Positions 56,075 to 64,000 of a stretch of 64,000 nucleotides of DNA are shown here, piece after piece. Both the position numbers and the translations under genes were made by a program. Under the pieces are notes generated by a model, which saw only the letters and a program-made list of their open reading frames with translations, had not been told where the DNA came from and did not search any database. The DNA comes from Cellulomonas fimi (GTDB taxonomy: Bacteria > Actinomycetota > Actinomycetes > Actinomycetales > Cellulomonadaceae). Position 1 is the first letter of the stretch; each line of letters starts with the position of its first letter. The stretch lies in assembly GCF_028527925.1 (NCBI RefSeq), contig NZ_JAPESW010000006.1, positions 1-64,000 on the forward strand, read 5' to 3'.

Positions 56075-56659
56075 TCAGGGCACCTGCACGAGCGCGTCGA
56101 CGGGGAGGTCGCCGAGCCGCGCGCGGCCGTCGAGACCGAGCAGCTCGACGAGGAACGACAGCCCGACGACCTCGGCGCCGCACCGCTGCAGCAGCGCGAC
56201 GGTCGCCGCAGCCGTGCCACCCGTGGCCAGGACGTCGTCGATCACGAGCACCCGCGCCCCCTCGGGGACGGTGAACGGGTGGATCTCGACCGACGCGTGC
56301 CCGTACTCGAGCTCGTAGTGCTCGACCGCGGTCGGCCCCGGCAGCTTGCCCGCCTTACGGACGGGAAGCACCCCGGCGCCGAGGGCGGTCGCGACGGGCG
56401 CCGCGAGCAGGAACCCGCGGGCTTCCATGCCGGCGACCAGGTCCACTCCGTCCGGCGCGTCGGCGGCGATCGCGTCGACGACACCCGCGAACGCGGGGCC
56501 GTCCGCCAGCAGCGGTGTGATGTCCCTGAACAGGACACCTGCCTTCGGGTAGTCCGGCACGCGGCGGACGAGCTCGTCGACGCGCGCGAGCAGCTCCGCA
56601 CGGCCCGCGGGGGCGCCCGAGAGCGCCCCCGCGGTCGACCCGTCGATCGAGGTCATCAC
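56075..56659 (-). CDS. apt: adenine phosphoribosyltransferase
   Basis: 194 residues from GTG 56659 (ATG 56656 also possible), overlapping the secF stop. DYPKAGVLFRDITPLLADG, VAGMEARGFLLAAPVA and the PRPP loop VLVIDDVLATGGTAAA are the family marks. It salvages adenine to AMP. The secDF-apt-rel order is conserved in actinobacteria. Confidence 0.96.
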   Translation of the reverse strand: MMTSIDGSTAGALSGAPAGRAELLARVDELVRRVPDYPKAGVLFRDITPLLADGPAFAGVVDAIAADAPDGVDLVAGMEARGFLLAAPVATALGAGVLPVRKAGKLPGPTAVEHYELEYGHASVEIHPFTVPEGARVLVIDDVLATGGTAAATVALLQRCGAEVVGLSFLVELLGLDGRARLGDLPVDALVQVP

Positions 56660-57756
56660 CGGCGCCGCTTCGGCTGCGCGGCGACACCCTGGTGCGCGCC
56701 CGGGCGCAGCTGACCGGCGGAGTGGATGGTCGCCGCGGCGAGCGCCTCGGCATCCTCGTCATCCGCCGCACCGGTCGCGCGGCGGCCGCGTGCGGCGAGC
56801 ACCTTGCGGGTGTGCTCGCGGATCGCCGGCTCGCGCTCGCGGAGCGTCACCTCGACCGGCGTCGCGAGGAAGATCGACGAGAACGTGCCGATCAGCATGC
56901 CGACGAACAGCGCCAGCGCGATGTCACGCAGCGTGCCCGCCCCGAGGACGAACGCGCCCACGAAGAGGATCGACGCCACGGGGAGCAGCGCCACGACGGA
57001 CGTGTTGATCGACCGCACGAGCGTCTGGTTGACCGCGAGGTTCGCCTTCTCCGCGTAGGTGAAGCGGCTCTGGTCGAGCGTGTCGGCCGTGTTCTCGCGC
57101 ACCTTGTCGAACACGACCACGGTGTCGTAGATCGAGTACCCGAGGATCGTGAGGAAGCCGATGACCGTCGCCGGCGTCACCTCCCAGCCGACGCCCGCGT
57201 AGACGCCCGCGGTGATGATCAGGTCGTGGAACAGCGCGATGAGCGCCGCGACCGCCATCCGCCAGTTGCGGAAGTAGATCGTCATGACGACCGTCACGAA
57301 GAGCAGGAAGACCAGGATGCCGGTGATCGCCTTGCGCGAGATGTCGGCACCCCACGACGGGCCGATGAACGACGTCGTCACCTGGCCCTCGGGGACGCCG
57401 TACGCCTCGGCCAGCGCGCCCTGCACCTCTTCGACGTCCGCGTTGCTCAGCTCGGCCGTCTGGATCCGCAGGCTCTGGCCGCCGACGGTCGTCACCTTCG
57501 GCGACTCACCCGGGGCGACCTGCTGCACGGTCTCGATCGCGAGCTGCTGGTCGAGGTTCTCGACGTTCGAGACGACGAACTCGGAGCCGCCGCGGAACTC
57601 GATCCCCGGGTTGAGACCGGGCTTGATGAGCAGCACGGCGGAGACCGCCACGAGGATCGCGGAGATCGTGTACCAGAGGCGACGGCGGCCGACGATGTCG
57701 TACGACCGGCGCCCCGTGTAGAGGTCGTTGCCCCACTGGGCGAATCCCTGGGCCAT
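56656..57756 (-). CDS. secF: protein translocase subunit SecF
   Basis: 366 residues with six transmembrane helices. GIEFRGGSEFVV, TVIGFLTILGYSIYDTVVVFDKVREN and LVRSINTSVVALLPV are SecF signatures; a charged Ala-rich C-terminal tail follows. Its ATG shares one base with the secD stop. With SecD it uses the proton gradient to drive late steps of Sec export. Confidence 0.97.
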   Translation of the reverse strand: MAQGFAQWGNDLYTGRRSYDIVGRRRLWYTISAILVAVSAVLLIKPGLNPGIEFRGGSEFVVSNVENLDQQLAIETVQQVAPGESPKVTTVGGQSLRIQTAELSNADVEEVQGALAEAYGVPEGQVTTSFIGPSWGADISRKAITGILVFLLFVTVVMTIYFRNWRMAVAALIALFHDLIITAGVYAGVGWEVTPATVIGFLTILGYSIYDTVVVFDKVRENTADTLDQSRFTYAEKANLAVNQTLVRSINTSVVALLPVASILFVGAFVLGAGTLRDIALALFVGMLIGTFSSIFLATPVEVTLREREPAIREHTRKVLAARGRRATGAADDEDAEALAAATIHSAGQLRPGAHQGVAAQPKRRR

Positions 57757-59714
57757 CAGTGCTCGCTCCCCTCGGTGCGCCCGGTCCGGGGCTCGTCCTG
57801 CGCGGCTGCGTCAGGTGTCGGTTCGGTTGCTCCGGGAGGCGCCGTCGCGGCGTCGCCGGCGGCGGCGCGCGCGGCCGCGCGGCGCTCTGCGATCGTCGGG
57901 CCGGAGGACGTGGTGGCGCCGCCGCCCGTCCCGACCCCGACCGGCACGCGGTCGCCGTCCTTCTTGGCGGCCTTGCCCGAGGTCGTCGGCGTGACGACCC
58001 GGCCGCGACCGGCGTACCGCGCGGTGTCGACGCCGAGACGACGCGGGTCGAGACCGGACAGCGGGTGCCCGTCGCCGAAGAACCTCGTCCGCGCGATGAG
58101 CGTCATCATCGGGTGCGTGAACAGGAACACGACGATGACGTCGATGATCGTCGTGAGGCCGAGCGTGAAGGCGAAGCCCCGGACACCGCCGACGGTCAGC
58201 GCGTACAGAACGAGCGCCGCGATGAGGTTGACCGCGTCGGACGCCAGGATGGTCCGGCGGGCCCGCTCCCAGCCGCGCTCGACGGCCGCCTGCAGCGTGC
58301 GGCCCTCGCGCAGCTCGTCGCGGATGCGCTCGAAGTACACGATGAACGAGTCCGCCGTGATGCCGATCGCGACGATCAGACCCGCGACGCCGGGCAGCGA
58401 CAGGCGGTAGCCCTGCGTCCACGACAGCAGCGTGATGACGCCGTAGGTGAGGACCGCGGCCACGATCAGCGACGCGACCGTCAGGAGGCCCAGCGCGCGG
58501 TACTGGAACAGCGAGTAGATCACCACGAGGATCAAGCCGATGAGGCCTGCGATGAGGCCCTTCTGCAGCTGCTCCGACCCGAGCGTCGCCGAGATCTGCT
58601 CCTCGCTCTGCACGGTGAACGAGAGCGGCAGCGAACCGAAGTTCAGCTGGTTCGCGAGCGTGGCCGCCGACTCACGCGTGAACCCGCCGGAGATCTCGGC
58701 CTTGCCGTCCGAGATGATCGTGCCGGGGCTCAGGCTCGGCCAGGAGATGACGAGGCCGTCGAGCACGACCGCGAACTGGTTCTGCGGCGAGGACAGGCCC
58801 TGCAGACGCGTAGTCACCTCGGTGAACTGGGTGGTGCCCTGGGAGTTGAACTCGAGGTTCACGACCCACTCGCCGGTCGTCGCGCCGGTCGAGGTCGTCC
58901 GCAGGCCGGAGCTCGCGCTGTCGATGTTCTTGCCCGGGATCTCGACCGGACCCAGTATGAACTTCGACGTGCCGTCGGGGTCGCACGTCACGTAGGCGAC
59001 GTCCGGGGCGCCGGGAGCGCCGCCCGTGAGGTTGGCCGGGTCCGTGCAGTCGAGCGCGTCGAAGCGCTCCTGGACGGCGGGCGTCACGTAGTACGCCACG
59101 TCGCTCGGGTTGTCCGGCGCCGCCTTGGACGGCGTGTCGGACGCGGGGGTCGACGCGCTCGGCGTCGGCGTCGGCGTGGCCGCGGCCTCCGCCGCACCCT
59201 CGTCCGCCGCGGCTTCCTCGCCGTCCGTCGCCTGCGCCTCGGCGGACGCCGACGGGGTGGGCTCCGGAGCGGCAGCGTCGTCGGCCGTCGTCGGGGTGGG
59301 CGCCCCGACCGCGAGCACCGGCCGGAACTCCATCTGCGCCGACGTCCGGACGAGGTCGAGGGTCTCCTCGCTCGGCGTGCCTGGCAGCGCGACCACGATG
59401 TTGCGGCCCTGGCTCGTGATCTCCGCCTCGGCGACACCCGAGGAGTCGACGCGCTGGCGGATCACCTCGATCGCCTGCGAGATCGTCTCGTCGGTGATCG
59501 CGCCGGGGTCCTCCGACACCGGCTTGAGGATGATCTGCGTGCCACCCTCGAGGTCGAGCGCGAGGTTGGGCGTCCACGTGGCGTCGGACGTCTTGGTGCC
59601 GGCGAAGATCGTGCCGAAGATGGCGACGATCAGCAGCCCGAGCCACAGGAGCGTGCGGACCGGCCGGTGACGGCGGGTAGGAGGGGCCAACGGAGTCTTC
59701 TCTCGTGCGCGCAC
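57756..59714 (-). CDS. secD: protein translocase subunit SecD
   Basis: About 652 residues; GTG 59714 gives MRAREKTPLAPPTRRH, and a TTG eight codons later (59690) is an alternative. LALDLEGGTQIILKP starts the first extracytoplasmic domain, which carries a long Ala/Thr/Pro/Glu insert (about residues 140-205). GLIAGLIGLILVVIYSLFQY, GLIVAIGITADSFIVYFERIRDE and LREGRTLQAAVERGWERA are family motifs. A basic cytoplasmic tail ends the protein. Operon: yajC-secD-secF. Confidence 0.96.
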   Translation of the reverse strand: MRAREKTPLAPPTRRHRPVRTLLWLGLLIVAIFGTIFAGTKTSDATWTPNLALDLEGGTQIILKPVSEDPGAITDETISQAIEVIRQRVDSSGVAEAEITSQGRNIVVALPGTPSEETLDLVRTSAQMEFRPVLAVGAPTPTTADDAAAPEPTPSASAEAQATDGEEAAADEGAAEAAATPTPTPSASTPASDTPSKAAPDNPSDVAYYVTPAVQERFDALDCTDPANLTGGAPGAPDVAYVTCDPDGTSKFILGPVEIPGKNIDSASSGLRTTSTGATTGEWVVNLEFNSQGTTQFTEVTTRLQGLSSPQNQFAVVLDGLVISWPSLSPGTIISDGKAEISGGFTRESAATLANQLNFGSLPLSFTVQSEEQISATLGSEQLQKGLIAGLIGLILVVIYSLFQYRALGLLTVASLIVAAVLTYGVITLLSWTQGYRLSLPGVAGLIVAIGITADSFIVYFERIRDELREGRTLQAAVERGWERARRTILASDAVNLIAALVLYALTVGGVRGFAFTLGLTTIIDVIVVFLFTHPMMTLIARTRFFGDGHPLSGLDPRRLGVDTARYAGRGRVVTPTTSGKAAKKDGDRVPVGVGTGGGATTSSGPTIAERRAAARAAAGDAATAPPGATEPTPDAAAQDEPRTGRTEGSEH

Positions 59715-59772
59715 CGGTCACGCAGGTGACCGGTGGGGTCCAGGCCCGGGCGTCGTCACCCGGGCCGTGCGG

Positions 59773-60201
59773 TTACTTGGTGTCCGGCTCGTCGTCCTTC
59801 TTGCGCAGGACGGGCGGCAGCGTCGACAGGTCGTCCGGGACGTCGATGACCTCGTCGTTCGCGCGCGCGATGCGGTCGGCATCGGTCACGGCCTCGTCGT
59901 CGACCGTCTCGTCGTCGTCCTCGTCCACGAGCTCGTCCTCGACGGGCGGGTCGACCTTCTTGGCGATCGCGGCGCGGATCCAGCGCGTGCGGTTGCCGGG
60001 CGTCGACTCGACGGTGATGACGTCGCCGTCGACCTCCACCACGGTGCCGAACAGGCCGGAGCCGGTCATGATCTCGTCCCCGGGGGCGAGGTTGTTCCGG
60101 AACTCCTGCGCCGTGCGCTGCTGCTTGCGGCTGCGGCTCGTCATGAGCCAGAGCAGGCCGAAGGCGACGGCGACGAAGAGGAGGAAGCTGAGGTCCGGCA
60201 C
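59773..60201 (-). CDS. yajC: preprotein translocase subunit YajC
   Basis: 142 residues from GTG 60201. One N-terminal helix (LSFLLFVAVAFGLLWLM) is followed by SRKQQRTAQEFRNNLAPGDEIMTGSGLFGTVVEVDGD (positions about 24-60), the YajC core; only its ends are quoted here as key parts: RKQQ, LAPGD, GLFGTV. A long acidic tail with a run of Asp/Glu ends KKDDEPDTK. It is an accessory of SecDF. Confidence 0.93.
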   Translation of the reverse strand: MPDLSFLLFVAVAFGLLWLMTSRSRKQQRTAQEFRNNLAPGDEIMTGSGLFGTVVEVDGDVITVESTPGNRTRWIRAAIAKKVDPPVEDELVDEDDDETVDDEAVTDADRIARANDEVIDVPDDLSTLPPVLRKKDDEPDTK

Positions 60202-60300
60202 GAGTACGGCTCCGATCGAGTGGTGTGACTGCGGCAGTCTAGGCGCAGCGGCCCGCCGCTCCAACGTCCGGGCGTGCCGCCCGGTTCCCTCGACCGGCGG

Positions 60301-61356
60301 TCAGCCGAACAGGGTGCCCGGGCCGGGGGCCGGCTCGAGCCCGAGGTGCTCCCAGGCGCCGGGGAGCGCGACTCGTCCGCGCGGCGTCCGGCCGATCAGC
60401 CCCTCGCGCACGAGGAACGGCTCGGCGACCGTCTCGACCGTCTCCGGCTCCTCGCCGACCGCCACCGCGAGCGTCGTCAGGCCGACCGGTCCCCCGCCGA
60501 ACCGCGTGCACAGCGCCGACAGCACCGCGCGGTCCAGGCGGTCGAGACCGCGCTCGTCGACCTCGTACACCTCGAGCGCGGCGCGCGCGGCGCCGAGGTC
60601 GAGCGAACCGTCACCGCGCACCTCCGCCCAGTCGCGCACGCGCCGCAGCAGACGGTTGGCGATGCGCGGTGTGCCGCGCGAGCGCGACGCGATCTCGGCG
60701 GCCGCGTCGGCGTCGAGCGGTGCCCCGAGCAGGCCGGCGGACCGCAGCAGCACGCGCTCGAGCTCGTGCGTCTCGTAGAAGTCGAGGTGCCCGGTGAACC
60801 CGAACCGGTCGCGCAGCGGCGCGGGCAGCAGTCCCGCGCGCGTCGTCGCGCCGACGACGGTGAACGGCGGCAGCGCGAGCGGGATCGCGCTGGCCCCCGC
60901 CCCCTTGCCGACGACGACGTCGACGCGGAAGTCCTCCATCGCGACGTACAGCAGCTCCTCGGCGGGGCGCGCGAGGCGGTGGATCTCGTCGAGGAACAGC
61001 ACCTCGCCCTCCTCCAGGGAGGACAGGACGGCCGCGAGGTCGCCCGCGTGCTGGATCGCGGGACCGCTCGTGACGCGCAGCGACGTGCCGAGCTCGGCGG
61101 CGATGATCATCGCGAGCGTCGTCTTGCCCAGGCCGGGCGGTCCGGACAGGAGCACGTGGTCGGGGGCGCGGCCGCGGCGTCGCGCGGCCTGCAGGACGAG
61201 CGAGAGCTGGTCGCGCACGACGCGCTGGCCGACGAACTCGTCGAGCGAGCGGGGGCGCAGCGCTGCCTCGGCGGCGCGCTCGAGGTCGTCCGCGCCCGAC
61301 CGGACCAGCGACTCGGCGGGCAGCCGCTCGGTCGCGAGCTCCTCGTCGTCAGCCAT
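60301..61356 (-). CDS. ruvB: Holliday junction branch migration ATPase RuvB
   Basis: 351 residues from ATG 61356, overlapping the ruvA stop by 8 bp. [19 protein letters not shown], Walker [17 protein letters not shown], Walker [14 protein letters not shown], sensor [20 protein letters not shown], and the C-terminal winged helix with [15 protein letters not shown]. It drives branch migration with RuvA. Confidence 0.97.
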   Translation of the reverse strand: MADDEELATERLPAESLVRSGADDLERAAEAALRPRSLDEFVGQRVVRDQLSLVLQAARRRGRAPDHVLLSGPPGLGKTTLAMIIAAELGTSLRVTSGPAIQHAGDLAAVLSSLEEGEVLFLDEIHRLARPAEELLYVAMEDFRVDVVVGKGAGASAIPLALPPFTVVGATTRAGLLPAPLRDRFGFTGHLDFYETHELERVLLRSAGLLGAPLDADAAAEIASRSRGTPRIANRLLRRVRDWAEVRGDGSLDLGAARAALEVYEVDERGLDRLDRAVLSALCTRFGGGPVGLTTLAVAVGEEPETVETVAEPFLVREGLIGRTPRGRVALPGAWEHLGLEPAPGPGTLFG

Positions 61357-61966
61357 GCCCGCCGCCGAGCGTCCGCAGCGCGGCACGCAGGACGCCCGCG
61401 ACCTCGTCGGCGGCGACCGGCCCGGGAGCGTCCGCGAGCACGCGCTCGACGGCGTCGCCCGCCGTCCGCGCGTTCCAGCCGAGCCCGACGAGCGCCTCGA
61501 CCACCTGGTCGCGCCGGTCGTCGGACGCCGACGCGGCCGCAGGAGCCCCTCCGCCGGCTGGGACCGGGGCGCCGAGGCGGTCGCCGAGCTCCAGGACGAT
61601 CCGCTGGGCGCCCTTGCGCCCGATGCCCGGGACGCGCATGAGCGCCGCGAGATCCTCCCCCGCGACCGCGCGGCGGAGGCCGTCGGGCGTGTGCACGGCC
61701 AGCATCGCGAGCGCGAGCCGCGGGCCGACGCCCGACACGGTCTGGAGCACCTCGAAGACCTCGCGCTCGTCGGCGTCGGCGAACCCGAAGAGCGTGAGCG
61801 AGTCCTCGCGGACGACGAGCGACGTGGACAGCGTGGCCTGCGCGCCGACCCGGAGACCCGCGAGCGTCGCGGGCGTGGCCTGCACGAGCATCCCGACGCC
61901 GCCGACCTCGACCACCGCCGCGTCCAGCCGCACCGCCAGGACCGTCCCCCGCACCGACGCGATCAC
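61349..61966 (-). CDS. ruvA: Holliday junction DNA helicase subunit RuvA
   Basis: 205 residues from GTG 61966, with GGAGAGG upstream. Domain I starts [20 protein letters not shown]; two helix-hairpin-helix motifs are in [17 protein letters not shown] and [19 protein letters not shown]; domain III (about 150-200) contacts RuvB. A degenerate SOS-like box lies 48 bp upstream. Confidence 0.96.
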   Translation of the reverse strand: MIASVRGTVLAVRLDAAVVEVGGVGMLVQATPATLAGLRVGAQATLSTSLVVREDSLTLFGFADADEREVFEVLQTVSGVGPRLALAMLAVHTPDGLRRAVAGEDLAALMRVPGIGRKGAQRIVLELGDRLGAPVPAGGGAPAAASASDDRRDQVVEALVGLGWNARTAGDAVERVLADAPGPVAADEVAGVLRAALRTLGGGHG

Positions 61967-62013
61967 CGCGGCGTCCTCTCCGTCGTCGTCACGGCGCTAC
62001 TCTCGCACACCGA

Positions 62014-62029
62014 CCGAACACCTGTACGA
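62014..62029 (-). promoter_or_regulatory. degenerate LexA-like box before ruvA
   Basis: Minus strand TCGTACAGGTGTTCGG matches 10 of the 12 fixed positions of TCGAAC-N4-GTTCGA. It lies in the 76-bp ruvC-ruvA gap and could give ruvAB a damage-inducible promoter of its own. Confidence 0.45.
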
Positions 62030-62042
62030 CAGGACACGCGCG

Positions 62043-62609
62043 TCACGCGCGCCGCTTGGCCGCCTGCTCCGCCGCCGCCCACGCGCGCTGCGCCGCCGTC
62101 ATGGACCCCGGAGCCCGCTGCGGAGCGCCGAGTGCGCCGGCCGGCCGCCACAGGTGGCAGATCGCGAGCGCGAGCGCGTCCGCCGCGTCGGCGGGCTTGG
62201 GGATCTCGTCGAGGCTGAGCAGCCGCGCGACCATCGTCTGGACCTGCGGCTTGTCGGCGCGGCCGTTGCCCGTGACCGCGGCCTTGACCTCGCTGGGCGT
62301 GTGCAGCGCGACGGGGATGCGCCGACGGGCGGCGGCGACCATGGCGATGCCCGCGACCTGAGCCGTGCCCATGACGGTGCGCACGTTGTGCTGCGCGAAG
62401 ACGCGCTCCACCGCGACCGCGTCGGGCGCGTGCTCCTCGAGCCACTCCTCGATCTGCGCCTCTATCGTCAGCAGCCGCTGGTCGACCTCGTCGTCCACCG
62501 CCGAGCGCGCGACCCCGACCGCGACGAGCCGCGTGCGGCGTCCGGGCAGGCCGTCGACCACGCCGAGACCGCAGCGGGTGAGGCCGGGGTCGACTCCGAG
62601 GACGCGCAC
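62043..62609 (-). CDS. ruvC: crossover junction endodeoxyribonuclease RuvC
   Basis: 188 residues from GTG 62609. [19 protein letters not shown] holds the first catalytic Asp; [20 protein letters not shown], and [17 protein letters not shown], hold the others. It resolves Holliday junctions, with RuvAB encoded just downstream. Unlike in mycobacteria, I see no SOS box before ruvC itself. Confidence 0.96.
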   Translation of the reverse strand: MRVLGVDPGLTRCGLGVVDGLPGRRTRLVAVGVARSAVDDEVDQRLLTIEAQIEEWLEEHAPDAVAVERVFAQHNVRTVMGTAQVAGIAMVAAARRRIPVALHTPSEVKAAVTGNGRADKPQVQTMVARLLSLDEIPKPADAADALALAICHLWRPAGALGAPQRAPGSMTAAQRAWAAAEQAAKRRA

Positions 62610-62624
62610 GCTCGTATGGTCGCA

Positions 62625-62650
62625 GCCTCCCGGGTCGATCCCCGGGAGGC
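62625..62650 (-). terminator. terminator between yebC and ruvC
   Basis: A perfect 10-bp stem (GCCTCCCGGG / CCCGGGAGGC) with a 6-bp loop, 13 bp past the yebC stop and 15 bp before the ruvC start. Confidence 0.75.
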
Positions 62651-62663
62651 CGCGCGCCTGTCG

Positions 62664-63419
62664 TCAGTCGTCCTCGAGCTCCGCCATGACCTCGTCGGAG
62701 GCGTCGAAGTTGGCGTAGACGTTCTGCACGTCGTCGGAGTCCTCGAGCGCGTCGATGAGGCGCAGGATCTTGCGGGCGCCCTCGGCGTCGACCTCGATCT
62801 GCGTCGACGGCCAGAACACGACGTCGGCGGAGTCGTACTCGATCCCGGCGTCCTGCAGCGACGTGCGGACGGGCACCAGGTCGGTCGCCTCGCTCAGCAC
62901 CTCGAACGACTCGCCGAGGTCGTTGACCTCCTCGCCGCCCGCGTCGAGGACCGCCTCCATGACGGCGTCCTCGTCGGTGCCCTCCTTGGGGACGATGACG
63001 ACGCCCTTGCGGCTGAAGATGTACGACACCGAGCCCGGGTCGGCCATCTGCCCGCCGTTGCGGGTGAACGCGACGCGCACGTCGGACGCGGCACGGTTGC
63101 GGTTGTCGGTGAGGCACTCGACCAGCACCGCGATGCCGCCGGGGCCGTAGCCCTCGTACATGATCGTCTGGTAGTCCGCGCCGCCGGCCTCCTGGCCGGA
63201 CCCGCGCTTGAGGGCGCGGTCGATGTTGTCGTTCGGGACCGACGACTTCTTCGCCTTCTGGATGGCGTCGAAGAGCGTCGGGTTGCCCGCAGGGTCACCA
63301 CCGCCCGTGCGGGCGGCCACCTCGATGTTCTTGACCAGCTTCGCGAAGAGCTTGCCGCGCTTCGCGTCGACGACGGCCTTCTTGTGCTTGGTGGTGGCCC
63401 ACTTGGAATGACCCGACAT
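62664..63419 (-). CDS. yebC: YebC/PmpR family DNA-binding regulatory or translation-associated protein
   Basis: 251 residues, usual length. [60 protein letters not shown] and [16 protein letters not shown] are hallmark blocks; the acidic C-terminus is typical. Members act as transcription regulators, and some ease translation of proline stretches. It follows pdxT by 9 bp. Confidence 0.96.
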   Translation of the reverse strand: MSGHSKWATTKHKKAVVDAKRGKLFAKLVKNIEVAARTGGGDPAGNPTLFDAIQKAKKSSVPNDNIDRALKRGSGQEAGGADYQTIMYEGYGPGGIAVLVECLTDNRNRAASDVRVAFTRNGGQMADPGSVSYIFSRKGVVIVPKEGTDEDAVMEAVLDAGGEEVNDLGESFEVLSEATDLVPVRTSLQDAGIEYDSADVVFWPSTQIEVDAEGARKILRLIDALEDSDDVQNVYANFDASDEVMAELEDD

Positions 63420-63428
63420 CGGCTCTGC

Positions 63429-64000
63429 CTACCCCTGGCTCTCGCGGACGATCTCGACGAACAGACGGTGCACCCGGGTGTCGCCCGTGACCTCCGGGTG
63501 GAAGGAGGTGACGAGGACCGGCCCCTGGCGGACCGCGACGATCCTACCGGCGGCCGGGCCCGACTCGACGCGCCCGACGACCTCGGCGGCCGGACCGACC
63601 TCCTCGACCCAGGGCGCGCGGATGAAGACGGCGTGCAGCGGCCCGTCCTCGACACCCTCGATCGTGAGGTCCGTCTCGAACGAGTCGACCTGGCGGCCGA
63701 ACGCGTTGCGCCGCACCGTGACGTCGACGCCGCCGAGGGTCTGCTGCCCCTCGATCCCGCCGAGCACCCGGTCGGCGAGCAGGATCATGCCCGCGCAGGA
63801 CCCGTACGCGGGCATCCCGCCACGCAGGCGGCGCTGCACGGGCTCGAACAGGTCGAACGCGCGCAGCAGCTTGTCGATGGTCGTGGACTCGCCGCCCGGG
63901 ATCACCAGCGCGTCCACCGCGTCGAGCTCACGCTCGCGCCGGACGGGCACCGCGTCGGCTCCCTCGGTCGTGAGGGCGGCGACGTGCTCACGCACGTCGC
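63429..64000 (-). CDS. pdxT: pyridoxal 5'-phosphate synthase glutaminase subunit PdxT (partial, 5' end cut by window)
   Basis: 190 codons are visible; the frame enters the window at [10 protein letters not shown], so about eight to ten N-terminal residues lie beyond base 64000. [15 protein letters not shown], the nucleophile Cys in [17 protein letters not shown], and the His-Glu pair in SFHPEVTGD complete the class I glutaminase triad. It feeds ammonia to PdxS, whose gene is expected upstream outside the window. Confidence 0.95.
   Translation of the reverse strand, partial: DVREHVAALTTEGADAVPVRRERELDAVDALVIPGGESTTIDKLLRAFDLFEPVQRRLRGGMPAYGSCAGMILLADRVLGGIEGQQTLGGVDVTVRRNAFGRQVDSFETDLTIEGVEDGPLHAVFIRAPWVEEVGPAAEVVGRVESGPAAGRIVAVRQGPVLVTSFHPEVTGDTRVHRLFVEIVRESQG

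Overview
This window is very GC-rich actinobacterial DNA. Gene content and order fit a motile member of the Micrococcales, most like Cellulomonas: aroC-aroK-aroB-aroQ with efp-nusB, a type IV pilus cluster, alaS-ruvX-mltG-aroE, and pdxT-yebC-ruvCAB-yajC-secDF-apt-rel are all conserved runs in that group. Genus is inferred from synteny and composition; there is no rRNA here. GTG starts, ATGA/GTGA overlaps and high GC explain the many spurious antisense frames.

Layout. 1-2.3 kb: a PLP-dependent decarboxylase cut by the left edge, plus an MFS transporter. The first 127 bases are an exact inverted copy of an internal piece of aroB and look like an assembly junction. 2.4-5.3 kb: a YscW-like gene diverges, across a CRP-type palindrome, from a two-gene operon: an astacin-like metalloprotease with a Lys/Asp repeat tail, translationally coupled to an ATP-grasp ligase of the graspetide-synthetase type. 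5.4-7.6 kb: a membrane GGDEF-EAL protein. 7.7-13.5 kb (minus): aroC, aroK, aroB, aroQ, a SatD-like regulator with its membrane partner, efp and nusB. 13.6-30.7 kb (minus): a complete Gram-positive type IV pilus locus (pilB, pilT, pilC, pilA, five pilin-like proteins, prepilin peptidase, pilM, pilN, pilO). It carries five promoters of the FliA/sigma-28 type, all CTCARG-N15-GCCGAW, so pili and flagella are probably co-expressed. 30.8-39.4 kb (minus): aroE, mltG, ruvX, alaS, two small conserved proteins, rpsD and rarA. 39.4-50 kb: MMPL transporter, GNAT, aspS, an SOS-box-controlled radical SAM protein, a secreted M11-like metalloprotease behind a CelR-like operator, hisS and an MBL hydrolase. 50.2-53.7 kb (plus): a cyclophilin, a frameshifted DUF349 gene and an AbiEi-like protein. 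53.6-64 kb (minus): rel, apt, secF, secD, yajC, ruvB, ruvA, ruvC, yebC and pdxT (cut by the right edge).

The candidate new system is the protease/ATP-grasp pair at 2.8-5.2 kb. The ligase has no short precursor peptide beside it. Its partner protein ends in regularly spaced Lys and Asp residues, the kind of side chains that graspetide ligases join. The second main result is the FliA-type promoter set that ties the pilus locus to motility control. Intergenic stretches not listed are short and showed nothing I could support.
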